Part shown: in pieces, positions 7,700 through 15,459 of the stretch
How the letters are laid out: every line of letters begins with the position of its first letter
Position numbering within the stretch: position 1 is the stretch's first letter
NCBI RefSeq assembly: GCF_001552635.1
Contig: NZ_BCRO01000043.1
Span: 62,001 to 126,000 of the forward strand
Direction: 5' to 3'
DNA from: Actinomadura hibisca NBRC 15177
Lineage (GTDB): Bacteria > Actinomycetota > Actinomycetes > Streptosporangiales > Streptosporangiaceae
Length of the DNA: 64,000 bases
Made by a program: the position numbers and the translations under genes
Notes under the pieces: generated by a model
Told to the model about the DNA's origin: nothing
Seen by the model: the letters and a program-made list of their open reading frames with translations, nothing else
Databases searched by the model: none

Positions 7700-9488
7700 G
7701 GCCGTAGCCGAAGGGGAACAGGGGGCGCTTGCCGTCGCCCACGTTGATGGGCTGCTGGTCGGCGCTGCGCATCCAGGTCACCGGGAGCTTCCCGGTCGGC
7801 CTGGTGACGCCGAACAGCACGTCGGCGACGCCCCTGCCCTCGGTCCCGGGCAGCCACGACGCGAGCAGCGCGTTCCAGCCCGGGAGCTGCGGCGCGATGT
7901 CGAGCGGGCGGCCCGACACCAGCACCACGACGACCGGCACGCCGGAGGCGCGCAGCTTGGCCAGGGTGGCGAGATCCTCGGCGTCCAGGCCCATCCCGGC
8001 GGGCCGGTCGCCCAGGAACTCGGCGTAGGGCAGCTCGCCGACGACGGCGACGGCGGCCTTGTAGGAGCGGTCGATGCCGTCGCCCTCCTTGTCATAGGTG
8101 ACGGTGGAGCCCTTGCCCGCGGTCTGCCTGATGCCTTGCAGGATCGTGGTGCCGGGGGTGATGTTGCCCGGCGAACCCTGCCAGGTGATGGTCCAGCCGC
8201 CGCTCTGGACGCCGATGTCGTCGGCGCTCTTGCCCGCCACGAAGATCTTGCCGCCGCGCCGGTCGAGCGGCAGCGCGCCGTCGTTCTTCAGCAGGACCTG
8301 CGACTTCGCCACCGCCTGGCGGGCGAGGGCGCGGTGCTCGGCGCTGCCGACGGTCGGGGTGTAGCGGCGGTCGGTGAAGGGGCGCTCGAACAGGCCGAGC
8401 CGCACCTTCTGGGTGAGGATGCGGCGGTTGGCGTCGTCGATGCGCGCCATCGGGACGCGCCCGGCCTGCACCTCGGCGCGCAACGTCTCGATGAACCGCT
8501 TCCACTCGGCGGGCACCATGAACATGTCGATGCCCGCGTTGACGGCGGTGCGGACCTCGGCGGGGGTGAAGCCGGGCTGCCCGTCGATCTGGTCGATGCC
8601 GTTGTAGTCGGAGACGACCAGGCCGGAGAAGCGCAACTCCTTCTTGAGCACGTCGGTGATCAGGTACTTGTGGCCGTGCAGCTTGACGCCGTTCCAGGAG
8701 CTGTAGGACACCATGACCGAGCCGACGCCCCGGCGCACGGCGGCGCGGAACGGGGCCAGGTGGATGCGGCGCAGCTCGGCCTCGGAGAGCTGGGTGTCGC
8801 CCTGGTCCTTGCCGCCGGTGGTGCCGCCGTCGCCGACGTAGTGCTTGGCGGTGGCGAGGATGGAGGGGCGGCCGTCCTGGAGGCCGTCGATGACCGTGGA
8901 CATCTGGGCGGGCAGCTCGGGCACCTCGCCGAACGACTCGTAGGTGCGGCCCCACCGGTCGTTGCGGGCCACGCACAGGCAGGGCGCGAAGTTCCAGTCC
9001 ACGCCGGTGCCCGCGACCTCCTCGGCGGTGGCGCGGCCGATGTCGCGGACCAGGCGGGGATCGCGGGTCGCGCCGAGCCCGATGTTGTGCGGGAAGATCG
9101 TCGCGCCGTACACGTTGTTGTGGCCGTGCACGGCGTCCACGCCGTAGATGAGCGGGATGCGCCGCGGCGTGGCGAGCGCGGCGCGCTGGTAGCCGTCGTA
9201 CATGTCGGCCCAGGACGCGGCGGTGTTGGGCGTGGGCACCGACCCGCCGCCCGACAGCAGCGAGCCGAGCCGGTAGCGGGTGATGTCGTCGGCGGTGACG
9301 TTCTGGCGCTCGGCCTGGGTCATCTGGCCGATCTTCTCGTCCAGCGTCATGCGCTTGAGCAGGGCCTCCACGCGCGCGGCGGCGGGATCGCGGCCGCCGG
9401 AGGCGTCCGCCCGGACGGCGGCTCCGGAGACCAGGAGCAGGGACGCCGCCGCGGCGGCCAGGGATCGGGACGGTCTGGGGCGCATCAT
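7683..9488 (-). CDS. Secreted glycoside hydrolase family 3 (beta-glucosidase/exo-1,3-1,4-glucanase type)
   Basis: 601 residues from the ATG at 9486-9488, which follows a GGAGG site. Residues 1-30 form a signal peptide (basic start, then a long Ala/Leu core). The GH3 N-terminal TIM barrel follows, with KHYVGDGGTTGGKDQGDT, and the nucleophile aspartate is in VVSDYNGIDQ. The C-terminal alpha/beta sandwich domain includes VLLKNDGALPL and KIFVAGKSADDIGVQSGGW. It closely resembles plant/bacterial exo-beta-glucanases of GH3. It probably releases glucose from beta-glucans or cellobiose outside the cell, which fits the nearby xylose genes as plant-polymer metabolism. It overlaps the convergent epimerase gene by 17 bases. 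Confidence 0.93.
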   Translation of the reverse strand: MMRPRPSRSLAAAAASLLLVSGAAVRADASGGRDPAAARVEALLKRMTLDEKIGQMTQAERQNVTADDITRYRLGSLLSGGGSVPTPNTAASWADMYDGYQRAALATPRRIPLIYGVDAVHGHNNVYGATIFPHNIGLGATRDPRLVRDIGRATAEEVAGTGVDWNFAPCLCVARNDRWGRTYESFGEVPELPAQMSTVIDGLQDGRPSILATAKHYVGDGGTTGGKDQGDTQLSEAELRRIHLAPFRAAVRRGVGSVMVSYSSWNGVKLHGHKYLITDVLKKELRFSGLVVSDYNGIDQIDGQPGFTPAEVRTAVNAGIDMFMVPAEWKRFIETLRAEVQAGRVPMARIDDANRRILTQKVRLGLFERPFTDRRYTPTVGSAEHRALARQAVAKSQVLLKNDGALPLDRRGGKIFVAGKSADDIGVQSGGWTITWQGSPGNITPGTTILQGIRQTAGKGSTVTYDKEGDGIDRSYKAAVAVVGELPYAEFLGDRPAGMGLDAEDLATLAKLRASGVPVVVVLVSGRPLDIAPQLPGWNALLASWLPGTEGRGVADVLFGVTRPTGKLPVTWMRSADQQPINVGDGKRPLFPFGYGLSYRR

Positions 9489-9603
9489 CCGCCTCCGGGG
9501 TGGGAGCTGGGACACGGACCTGTCGAATACGTTGCCCCCGCCAACAAATGCACCGTAAGACGATCTCGCCGCCCCGGCAAGGGGCGGCTCCGAGACCACG
9601 CAG

Positions 9604-9677
9604 GGCGACCGCCCGGGATCGAACCGTGAACCTCCAGGACCACAACCTGGCGTGCAGACCACCACACCACGGTCGCC
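9604..9677 (-). tRNA. tRNA-His (anticodon GTG)
   Basis: On the minus strand the cloverleaf folds with the anticodon loop TTGTGGT, anticodon GTG. The extra 5' G pairs with C73, giving the eight-pair acceptor stem that marks tRNA-His, and the T-loop reads GGTTCGATCC. No CCA is encoded. First by coordinate, last by transcription, in a row of four minus-strand tRNA genes. Confidence 0.93.
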
Positions 9678-9678
9678 G

Positions 9679-9751
9679 CGTCTCCGGCAGGAGTCGAACC
9701 TGCAATCTTCGGATTCGTAGTCCGACGCGATTTCCATTACGCCACGGAGAC
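9679..9751 (-). tRNA. tRNA-Arg (anticodon ACG)
   Basis: Minus-strand cloverleaf with acceptor GTCTCCG/CGGAGAC, anticodon stem and loop CGGACTACGAATCCG (anticodon ACG, read as ICG for CGN arginine codons) and T-loop GGTTCGACTCC. One base separates it from tRNA-His. Confidence 0.92.
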
Positions 9752-9777
9752 TTGTGCACTGCGTTTATCGCATTGCG

Positions 9778-9850
9778 TAGCGAGAGTGAGAATCGAACTC
9801 ACCTGAAGTGGTTTATGAGGCCACCGAACACACCAGTGTTCCTTCTCGCC
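9778..9850 (-). tRNA. Atypical tRNA with CAT anticodon (Met elongator, or Ile2)
   Basis: Minus-strand cloverleaf: acceptor GGCGAGA with TCTCGCT (one G-T wobble at the end), D-stem GAAC/GTTC, anticodon loop CTCATAA, and a good T-arm GTGAG-TTCGATT-CTCAC. Oddities: position 8, almost always U, is A by this fold, and the last anticodon-stem pair is C-A. The anticodon stem lacks the three G-C pairs of initiator tRNA, so this is not the initiator. A CAT anticodon can mean elongator Met or lysidine-modified Ile. Confidence 0.75.
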
Positions 9851-9854
9851 GGAG

Positions 9855-9939
9855 CGGAGGGTGCGAGATTCGAACTCGCGCAGGGATGACCCTGACCACG
9901 GCTTAGCGGGCCGCTGCCTTACCGCTCGGCCAACCCTCC
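9855..9939 (-). tRNA. tRNA-Ser (anticodon GCT)
   Basis: Class II tRNA with a long variable arm (GTGGTCAGGGTCATCCCTGC region). Acceptor GGAGGGT pairs with ACCCTCC followed by discriminator G73; the anticodon loop CCGCTAA gives GCT for AGC/AGU serine codons; T-loop GAGTTCGAATCTC. First of the four tRNA genes in transcription order. Confidence 0.94.
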
Positions 9940-9950
9940 CGGAAACGAGA

Positions 9951-9985
9951 AAACCGCCCGTCCGAACCTCCGGGTCCGCGGGCGG
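9951..9985 (-). terminator. Hairpin plus T-tract, minus strand, just upstream of the tRNA row
   Basis: CCGCCCG at 9954-9960 pairs with CGGGCGG at 9979-9985. Read on the minus strand the stem is followed by TTTTCTCGTTTCC, a rare intrinsic-terminator layout in this genome. It would stop a minus-strand transcript entering from above 9985, where no protein gene is visible. Confidence 0.5.
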
Positions 9986-10300
9986 TGGGCGTCAGCCATG
10001 TGCAGGTCACACGGGCTGGCGACTCCAGGCGAGACCGGAGCGGCGGCTACTTGCGTGCATTCGGTGATGGCGTCGCATTGCCCTGCCCCTTCCGTGTGGC
10101 CTCGTTCGGTATGACGCCTACTCTCGCCCATGGGTTCCCGTTGGCGCAACCTTATTTACGGATGTTTTTCCGGCGCACTCTTGTGGGCTGCGTACCGGTG
10201 AAACCGGCTCCCGAGTCCGTGGCCTCTGGGCTATCCCCAATGGCGATTCCGGTAGGCAGCTCTGGGCGCCTCTCCCCTGAGATGCGCCGTCGCTGGCTCT
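9986..10300. other. Gene-free stretch, possible small RNA on the minus strand
   Basis: No convincing coding frame on either strand. On the minus strand a TAAATA element (near 10150) could serve as a -10 box, and the T-tract terminator lies about 200 bases downstream at 9951-9985, so an untranslated RNA of roughly 180 nucleotides is conceivable. The same element may instead belong to the tRNA promoter. Confidence 0.25.
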
Positions 10301-10302
10301 CC

Positions 10303-10420
10303 GTCGGCGCTCCACGTCGTCGGCTCCGGTAGACGGGGTTCGTCGGCGTTCCCCGTAGGCGGGCCCGTCGCCGGCTTCGGTAGGTGGGTTCCCTCGGCGC
10401 TTCCTGTGGGCGGCTCCCGT
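10303..10420. repeat. Degenerate direct repeats of about 25 bp upstream of the lanthipeptide operon
   Basis: Four to five imperfect copies of a unit like GTCGGCG-CTTCCGGTAGGC-GGGTTCC follow each other, starting near 10317, 10342, 10367 and 10394. The shared cores are TCGGC, TTCC and GTAGGCGG or GTGGGCGG. The copies differ at a quarter or more of positions. Not a CRISPR array: there are no unique spacers. They lie about 300 bases before lanKC. Confidence 0.5.
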
Positions 10421-10620
10421 AGGAGTGCGTCTCGCGGTGCCAGCGCGTGTCTCGGTGCCTGAGCGGGTGCCGGGAGTGGCGCGGCGGCTTCCTCGCGGGG
10501 CCCGCACGCCCCTCACAAGGCGCGTTTTCGCCCTCCGCACGGCCTTCCAGAGGGCCTTCCACGAGCCTGAGCGCCGGTGGGCAGGCGGTGCCGTGACGGA
10601 CGCACCACGCCGATGATGCA

Positions 10621-10709
10621 GAGTGCACATATGAGTGCTGCACTTTTGACTAGCGCAATTCGGCGGCAATCCGGAATTCTCTTGCCTGTAGCCAGCGAGG
10701 GGAACCGAG
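10621..10709 (+). promoter_or_regulatory. Leader and candidate operator of the lanthipeptide operon
   Basis: GAGTGC occurs at 10621-10626 and again at 10633-10638, 12 bases apart, and the second copy runs into the palindrome GTGC-T-GCAC (10635-10643). A TTGACT hexamer at 10646-10651 could be a -35 box, but I see no good -10 at 17 bases. This AT-richer block (about 10615-10690) is the natural place for operon control, perhaps by the LuxR-type regulator at 19575. The lanKC start has GAGGGGAACC just before it. Confidence 0.4.
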
Positions 10710-13367
10710 ATGGATCAGTACGAGCCATACTGTCTCGCCGATCTGATGTTTTATGACAAGCTCGGCCGGCAGCAGAACGACCTGTCGGACTTCTCGCTGG
10801 TGGCCCGTCCCGTTCCCGCCGGCTGGGAGCGGCACGAGTCCGACACCTGGATGTACTACGGCCCCGCCGAGGGCCCCTCGGTGCCGGCCCAGGGCTGGAA
10901 GGTGCACGTGTCGGCGCGGCTGGACGACGCCGAGCGCGCCCTGGCCGTGACGTGGGACTACTGCGTGGAGCGGGGCATCGCGTTCAAGTACCTGCGCGGC
11001 CAGTCCACGCTGATGATGTACAACGCCAAGACGGCCTCGCGCGGCGCCAGCGGCAAGCTGGTCACCATTTACCCGCGTGACGAGAATGAGCTGGAATCCA
11101 TTCTCAAAGAGCTGAACGAATTGCTCGAAGGCGTCGAGGGCCCCTACATCCTGAGCGACCTGCGCTACGCCGACGGCCCGCTTTTCGTCCGCTACGGCGG
11201 GTTCGCCGAACGCAAATGCGTCGGCAAGGACGGCGACCTGGTGCTGGCCATCGAGAACGGGGACGGCGAGCTGGTGCCCGACGTGCGCGGCTCCACGTTC
11301 TCGGCCCCCGAGTGGGCGCCCCTTCCGGAGTTCCTGGAACCGCACCTGGCGGCGCGCAACTCCGTCACCACCACCGGCCTGTTCTACGACATCGAGAGCG
11401 TGCTCCACTTCTCCAACGGCGGCGGCGTCTACCTCGGCCGCGACCAGCGCTCCGGCGAGCGGGTGGTGCTGAAGGAGGCCCGGCCGCACGCGGGACTCGA
11501 CGCCGCCGGGCGCGACGCGGTGACGCGGCTCCGGCACGAGCGCGACATCCTGGAGCGGCTGGCCGGGCTCGACGTGGTCCCGGTGCTGCACGACTACTTC
11601 ACCCTCGGCGAGCACCACTTCCTGGTCGAGGAGTTCATCGACGGCAACCCGTTGCAGCGCAAGCTCGTGCAGCGCTACCCGCTGACCCGCGCGACCTGCG
11701 ACGAGCAGGCCATCGCCGAGTACACCGAGTGGGCGCTGGACACCCTGGCCAGGGTGGAGGAGGCGGTCGCCCGCATCCACGAGCGCGGGGTGGTGTTCGG
11801 CGACCTGCATCCCAACAACATCCTGCTCACCGACTCCGGGCGGTTGTCGCTGATCGACTTCGAGGTGGCGATGCTCGCCTCCGACGAGGCCCGCGCCGCC
11901 CTGGCGAACCCGGCCTTCTTCGCGCCGGCCGACCGGACCGGCACGGCCGTGGACCACTACGCGCTCGCCTGCCTGCGCATCGGGATGTTCGCGCCGCAGA
12001 CGACCATCACCCTGCTGATGCACCGGCCCAAGATCCGGCAGCTCGCCGCGCTGGTCGCCGAGGTCTTCCCGGTGCCGCGCGAGTTCCTGGACGAGACGTG
12101 CGCGGTCATCCTCGGCCCCGAGCCGGACCCCGACCCCGGTCCACCGCCGTCGGAACCAGTCCTGCTCACCGAGCAGGCCGAGCCCGAACCGCCCGACCTC
12201 AACGACCTTCCGCTACCCGGCACGGCCCCCTGGCCGCACCTGCGCGAGGCGCTGCACCGCGCCATCCTGGCCAGCGCCACGCCCGAACGTGACGACCGCC
12301 TGTTCCCCGGCGACGTCGCGCAGTTCGAGCCCGGCGGCGGCCTCAACATCGCCACCGGCGCGGCCGGGGTGTTGTACGCGCTGGCCGAGACCGGGTCGGG
12401 CTCGATGCCCGACTACGAGGAATGGCTCGCCAAGCGCGCGCTGAACCCCGTCTCCGGCACACCGCTCGGCTTCTACGACGGCCTGCACGGGGCGGCCTAC
12501 GTCCTCGACCGGCTGGGCAGGCGCCAGGACGCGCTCGACGTCATGGACATCTGCCTGCGCGAGGACTGGGAACGGCTGAGCGGCAACCTGCACTCCGGCC
12601 TGGCCGGCGTCGGGCTGAACCTGCTGCACCTGGCCGACACCACCGGCGAGAGCACGTTCGCCGACGCGGGCAACCGCGCGGTGGAGCTGTGCGCCGAACG
12701 GCTCGGCGGCCCCGACGACGTGCCCGAGATCAGCGGCGGCGAACATCCGCGCGCCGGGCTGCTGCACGGCTCGTGCGGCCCCGCCCTGCTGTTCCTGCAC
12801 GCCTACGAGCGCACCGGCGACACCGCGCTGCTCGACCGCGCCGCCGACGCGATCCGCCAGGACCTGCGCCGCTGCCTGCGCTCCGACGACGGCTCGCTCC
12901 AGATCAACCAGGGGTGGCGGCTGCTGCCCTACCTCGACGAGGGCTCGGTGGGCGTCGGCCTGGCCGTGGCCCGCTACCTCGACCACCGGGAGGACGAGGA
13001 CTTCGCACGCGCCCGGCGCGAGCTGAGCCTGGCCGCCCGGTCCCGCTACTTCGTCCAGTCGGGCCTGTTCACCGGCCGCGCGGGCATCGTCGCCGCGCTC
13101 GCCATGGGACTGCGCCCCGGCCAGGACGACGGCCCCGATCCGCTGCTGGCCGAGCAGATCCGGGGACTCCGCTGGCACGCCCTGCCCTACGGGGACGGGC
13201 TGGCCTTCACCGGCGACCAGCTGCTGCGCCTGTCGATGGACTTCGCCACCGGCACGGCGGGCGTGCTGTTCGCCCTCGGCGCCGCGCTCGACGCGCGACG
13301 CCCGTTCCTCCCCTTTGTCGGACCGTTCGGTGGCGCGGGAGCCCTGGCCAAGGCGACTCCCGCGTGA
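10710..13367 (+). CDS. lanKC: Class III lanthionine synthetase (LanKC)
   Basis: 885 residues in three parts: an N-terminal phosphoSer/phosphoThr lyase-like region (about 1-220), a central Ser/Thr kinase (about 230-480) and a C-terminal LanC-like cyclase (about 540-885). The kinase lysine is in VVLKEARP (K255), the catalytic loop is VFGDLHPNN (D365) and the metal motif is IDFE. In the cyclase the zinc-ligand signatures of class I, II and IV enzymes (WCYG and CHG) are absent: the equivalents read YLDEGSVGVG and SGLFTGRAGI, as expected for class III. The enzyme phosphorylates, eliminates and cyclises Ser/Thr/Cys in the precursor 60 bases downstream, giving lanthionine or labionin. The linker at about 470-510 is proline- and acid-rich. 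Confidence 0.96.
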   Translation: MDQYEPYCLADLMFYDKLGRQQNDLSDFSLVARPVPAGWERHESDTWMYYGPAEGPSVPAQGWKVHVSARLDDAERALAVTWDYCVERGIAFKYLRGQSTLMMYNAKTASRGASGKLVTIYPRDENELESILKELNELLEGVEGPYILSDLRYADGPLFVRYGGFAERKCVGKDGDLVLAIENGDGELVPDVRGSTFSAPEWAPLPEFLEPHLAARNSVTTTGLFYDIESVLHFSNGGGVYLGRDQRSGERVVLKEARPHAGLDAAGRDAVTRLRHERDILERLAGLDVVPVLHDYFTLGEHHFLVEEFIDGNPLQRKLVQRYPLTRATCDEQAIAEYTEWALDTLARVEEAVARIHERGVVFGDLHPNNILLTDSGRLSLIDFEVAMLASDEARAALANPAFFAPADRTGTAVDHYALACLRIGMFAPQTTITLLMHRPKIRQLAALVAEVFPVPREFLDETCAVILGPEPDPDPGPPPSEPVLLTEQAEPEPPDLNDLPLPGTAPWPHLREALHRAILASATPERDDRLFPGDVAQFEPGGGLNIATGAAGVLYALAETGSGSMPDYEEWLAKRALNPVSGTPLGFYDGLHGAAYVLDRLGRRQDALDVMDICLREDWERLSGNLHSGLAGVGLNLLHLADTTGESTFADAGNRAVELCAERLGGPDDVPEISGGEHPRAGLLHGSCGPALLFLHAYERTGDTALLDRAADAIRQDLRRCLRSDDGSLQINQGWRLLPYLDEGSVGVGLAVARYLDHREDEDFARARRELSLAARSRYFVQSGLFTGRAGIVAALAMGLRPGQDDGPDPLLAEQIRGLRWHALPYGDGLAFTGDQLLRLSMDFATGTAGVLFALGAALDARRPFLPFVGPFGGAGALAKATPA

Positions 13368-13427
13368 CCACGCCGGACGGCCGTTCGATGTCCACCCACG
13401 TGAGAGGAAGGAGGTGAACCCACCACC

Positions 13428-13559
13428 ATGGTACTCCTCGACCTGCAGGGCCTCCAGGCCCCGACCGCCTCTGGCGGCGCGAGCGGCGGCAGTGGCCTTA
13501 CGGTCCTGACCTGCCAGTCGCACAAGCCGAGCAACCTGAGTGTCGCCCTCTGCCACTGA
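13428..13559 (+). CDS. lanA: Class III lanthipeptide precursor (SapB/AmfS family)
   Basis: A 43-residue ORF preceded by AAGGAGGTGA (13408-13417), a near-perfect anti-16S match. The leader holds the class III recognition motif LLDLQ (residues 3-7), as in AmfS and SapB. A Gly/Ser/Ala spacer follows, then two ring units: S22-G-L-T25-V-L-T-C29 and S35-N-L-S38-V-A-L-C42, each matching the labionin pattern S-x-x-S/T-x-x-x-C. The first has Thr at the second position, so a methyl-substituted ring is possible. The peptide ends in Cys-His. Pro12, between leader and spacer, is a candidate cut site for the prolyl oligopeptidase of this operon. A strong hairpin follows the gene. Confidence 0.94.
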   Translation: MVLLDLQGLQAPTASGGASGGSGLTVLTCQSHKPSNLSVALCH

Positions 13560-13607
13560 GCAGGGACGATCCAGGTGGCTCGACCACCCCGATGAAGTAG
13601 GTAGTTC

Positions 13608-13649
13608 GGGACCCCGGGCGGCCGCCCCGTAAGGGCCGCCCGGGGTCCC
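13608..13649 (+). terminator. Strong hairpin between precursor and transporter genes
   Basis: A perfect 16-bp GC-rich stem (13608-13623 with 13634-13649, arm GGGACCCCGGGCGGCC) closes a 10-base loop. There is no T-tract. It lies 49 bases after the precursor stop and 31 before the first ABC gene, so it can act as a partial terminator or RNA-stabilising structure that gives more precursor than transporter mRNA. The downstream segment repeats CCCTACGTCAG twice before the next ribosome site. Confidence 0.7.
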
Positions 13650-13680
13650 CTACGTCAGACCCCTACGTCAGGAGGACCCG

Positions 13681-15459
13681 ATGCGGGCAGCGGACCGGCT
13701 CGCCGCGCGGACCGTCCGGCACGCCGGGCCCTGGCCCGCCGTGCTCGTGGTCGGCGTGGTCGGCGGCGCGGTCCTGCAACTGATCCTGCCGTACGCGCTG
13801 GGCAAGGCGATCGAGACGCTGGCGGCGGGCGGCGCGGCGGCCGCTTCGACGGGCGGCGCGGCGGCCGCGGGCGATCGCTGGTTGCCGATCTGCGGCCTGC
13901 TGGTCGCGGGCGTGGTCGCCTGCGAGGCCCTCGGCGTCTGGGCGAGCGGCGTCACCGGCGCGCAGGCGTCGGCGCGGCTGCGCCGCACGGTCGTCGCCCA
14001 GGTGCTCGGCGTCGGCCCGGCGATGACGCGCCACCACACCGAGGGCGACCTCATCACCCGCGCCGGGTTGAACGCCGAGGAGGTCGGCCGCGCCCCGGCG
14101 GCGGCGGTGACCGCCGCCGGACTGCTGGTGCCCACCGTCGGCGGGCTGATAGCGCTGGCGCTGATCGACCCGTGGCTGCCGTGCGCGCTGGCCGCCGGGC
14201 TGGTGCTGATCACGTGGGTGCTGCGCACGTTCCTGCGCGACACCACCGAGGTCGTGGGCGACTACCAGCGCGCGCAGGGCGACATCGCGGCCCGGCTGAC
14301 CGACACGCTGGCCGGAGCCCGCACGATCGCCGCCGCAGGCACCGCCGACCGCGAGACCGGCCGGGTGCTCGCGCCGCTGCCGCGGCTGCGTCGCCACGGG
14401 ATGCGCCTGTGGCGCGCCAACGCCCGCGCGGGCGTGCGAGCGGGCCTGGTCGTGCCACTGCTGGAAGTCGTGGTGCTCGGCGTGGGCGGGTGGCGGCTCT
14501 CCCAAGGCGACATGACGATCGGCGAACTGTACGCGGCGGCCCGCTACGTCGTGCTGGGCGCCGGGCTGTCGGGCGCGCTCGGGCAGGTGGGGCAGCTCGG
14601 ACGGGCCCGCGCGGCGGCCGACCGGCTCGCCGGCCTGCTGTCCGAGCACCCGGTCGGCCACGGCGACCGCGCCCTCCCGACCGGTCCCGGAGCCCTGGAG
14701 TTCCGGGGCGTCGGCGTCGACCTCGCGGACCGCACCGGCCTCAACGACATCAGCGTCACGATCCCCGGCGGCTCGGCGACGGCGGTGGTCGGGCGGTCGG
14801 GCACCGGCAAGTCGCTGCTGGCGGCGCTGGCCGGGCGGCTGCTCGACCCCGAGCGCGGCACGATCCTGCTCGACGGCGTGCCGCTGCGCGAGCTGTCGCG
14901 CGCCGAGCTGCGCCGGGCCGTCGGGTACGCCTTCGAGCGGCCCGTCCTCTACAGCGGCGCCGACGGCACCCTCGCCGACACCATCTCCCTCGGCCGCCCC
15001 GACGACCCCGGCCTCGACGCCGTGCGGGCGGCGGCGCGCGCGGCCTGCGCCGACGACTTCGTCCGGCGGCTGCCCGACGGCTACGACACCCCGCCTGCCA
15101 ACGCCCCGATGTCGGGCGGCGAGCGCCAGCGCCTCGGCCTGGCCCGCGCGATCCTCCAAGGCGAGCGGCTCCTGATCCTGGACGACGCGACCTCCAGCCT
15201 CGACACCGTCACCGAGCAGCAGGTGAGCGCGGCGCTGACGGGCGAGCTGGGCGGGCGCACCCGGATCATCGTGGCGCACCGCGTCACCACGGCGCTGCGC
15301 GCCGACCAGGTGCTCTGGATCGACGACGGCCGGATCCGCGCGTGCGGCCGTCACGACGAGCTGTGGCGCGACCCCGAGTACCGGGCCGTCTTCCAGACGG
15401 CCTCCGTCCCGGCCGCCGGGCAGCCCGCCGGTTCCTTCCCCGGCCAGGAGGCGGTGTGA
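13681..15459 (+). CDS. lanT1: ABC transporter half-protein with degenerate ATPase site (lanthipeptide export)
   Basis: 592 residues: a six-helix exporter membrane domain (about 15-330) and an ATP-binding domain (about 340-575). Walker A is GRSGTGKS and the signature is MSGGERQRLGLARA. Walker B ends LLILDDAT, so Asp stands where the catalytic Glu normally is. This is the pattern of the degenerate half in heterodimeric exporters such as TM287/288. No N-terminal C39 peptidase domain is present, so leader removal needs another enzyme. AGGAGGA precedes the ATG. The stop overlaps the GTG start of the second ABC gene by four bases, indicating translational coupling and a heterodimer. Confidence 0.93.
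   Translation: MRAADRLAARTVRHAGPWPAVLVVGVVGGAVLQLILPYALGKAIETLAAGGAAAASTGGAAAAGDRWLPICGLLVAGVVACEALGVWASGVTGAQASARLRRTVVAQVLGVGPAMTRHHTEGDLITRAGLNAEEVGRAPAAAVTAAGLLVPTVGGLIALALIDPWLPCALAAGLVLITWVLRTFLRDTTEVVGDYQRAQGDIAARLTDTLAGARTIAAAGTADRETGRVLAPLPRLRRHGMRLWRANARAGVRAGLVVPLLEVVVLGVGGWRLSQGDMTIGELYAAARYVVLGAGLSGALGQVGQLGRARAAADRLAGLLSEHPVGHGDRALPTGPGALEFRGVGVDLADRTGLNDISVTIPGGSATAVVGRSGTGKSLLAALAGRLLDPERGTILLDGVPLRELSRAELRRAVGYAFERPVLYSGADGTLADTISLGRPDDPGLDAVRAAARAACADDFVRRLPDGYDTPPANAPMSGGERQRLGLARAILQGERLLILDDATSSLDTVTEQQVSAALTGELGGRTRIIVAHRVTTALRADQVLWIDDGRIRACGRHDELWRDPEYRAVFQTASVPAAGQPAGSFPGQEAV

Noticed and set aside
10303..10420. CRISPR array
   Set aside because: Repeat copies are imperfect and adjoin without unique spacers; no cas genes.
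14172..15455. Extended start for the second ABC gene
   Set aside because: The frame upstream of 15456 overlaps the first ABC gene and yields Arg/Pro-rich nonsense; GTG 15456 with a four-base overlap is the normal start.
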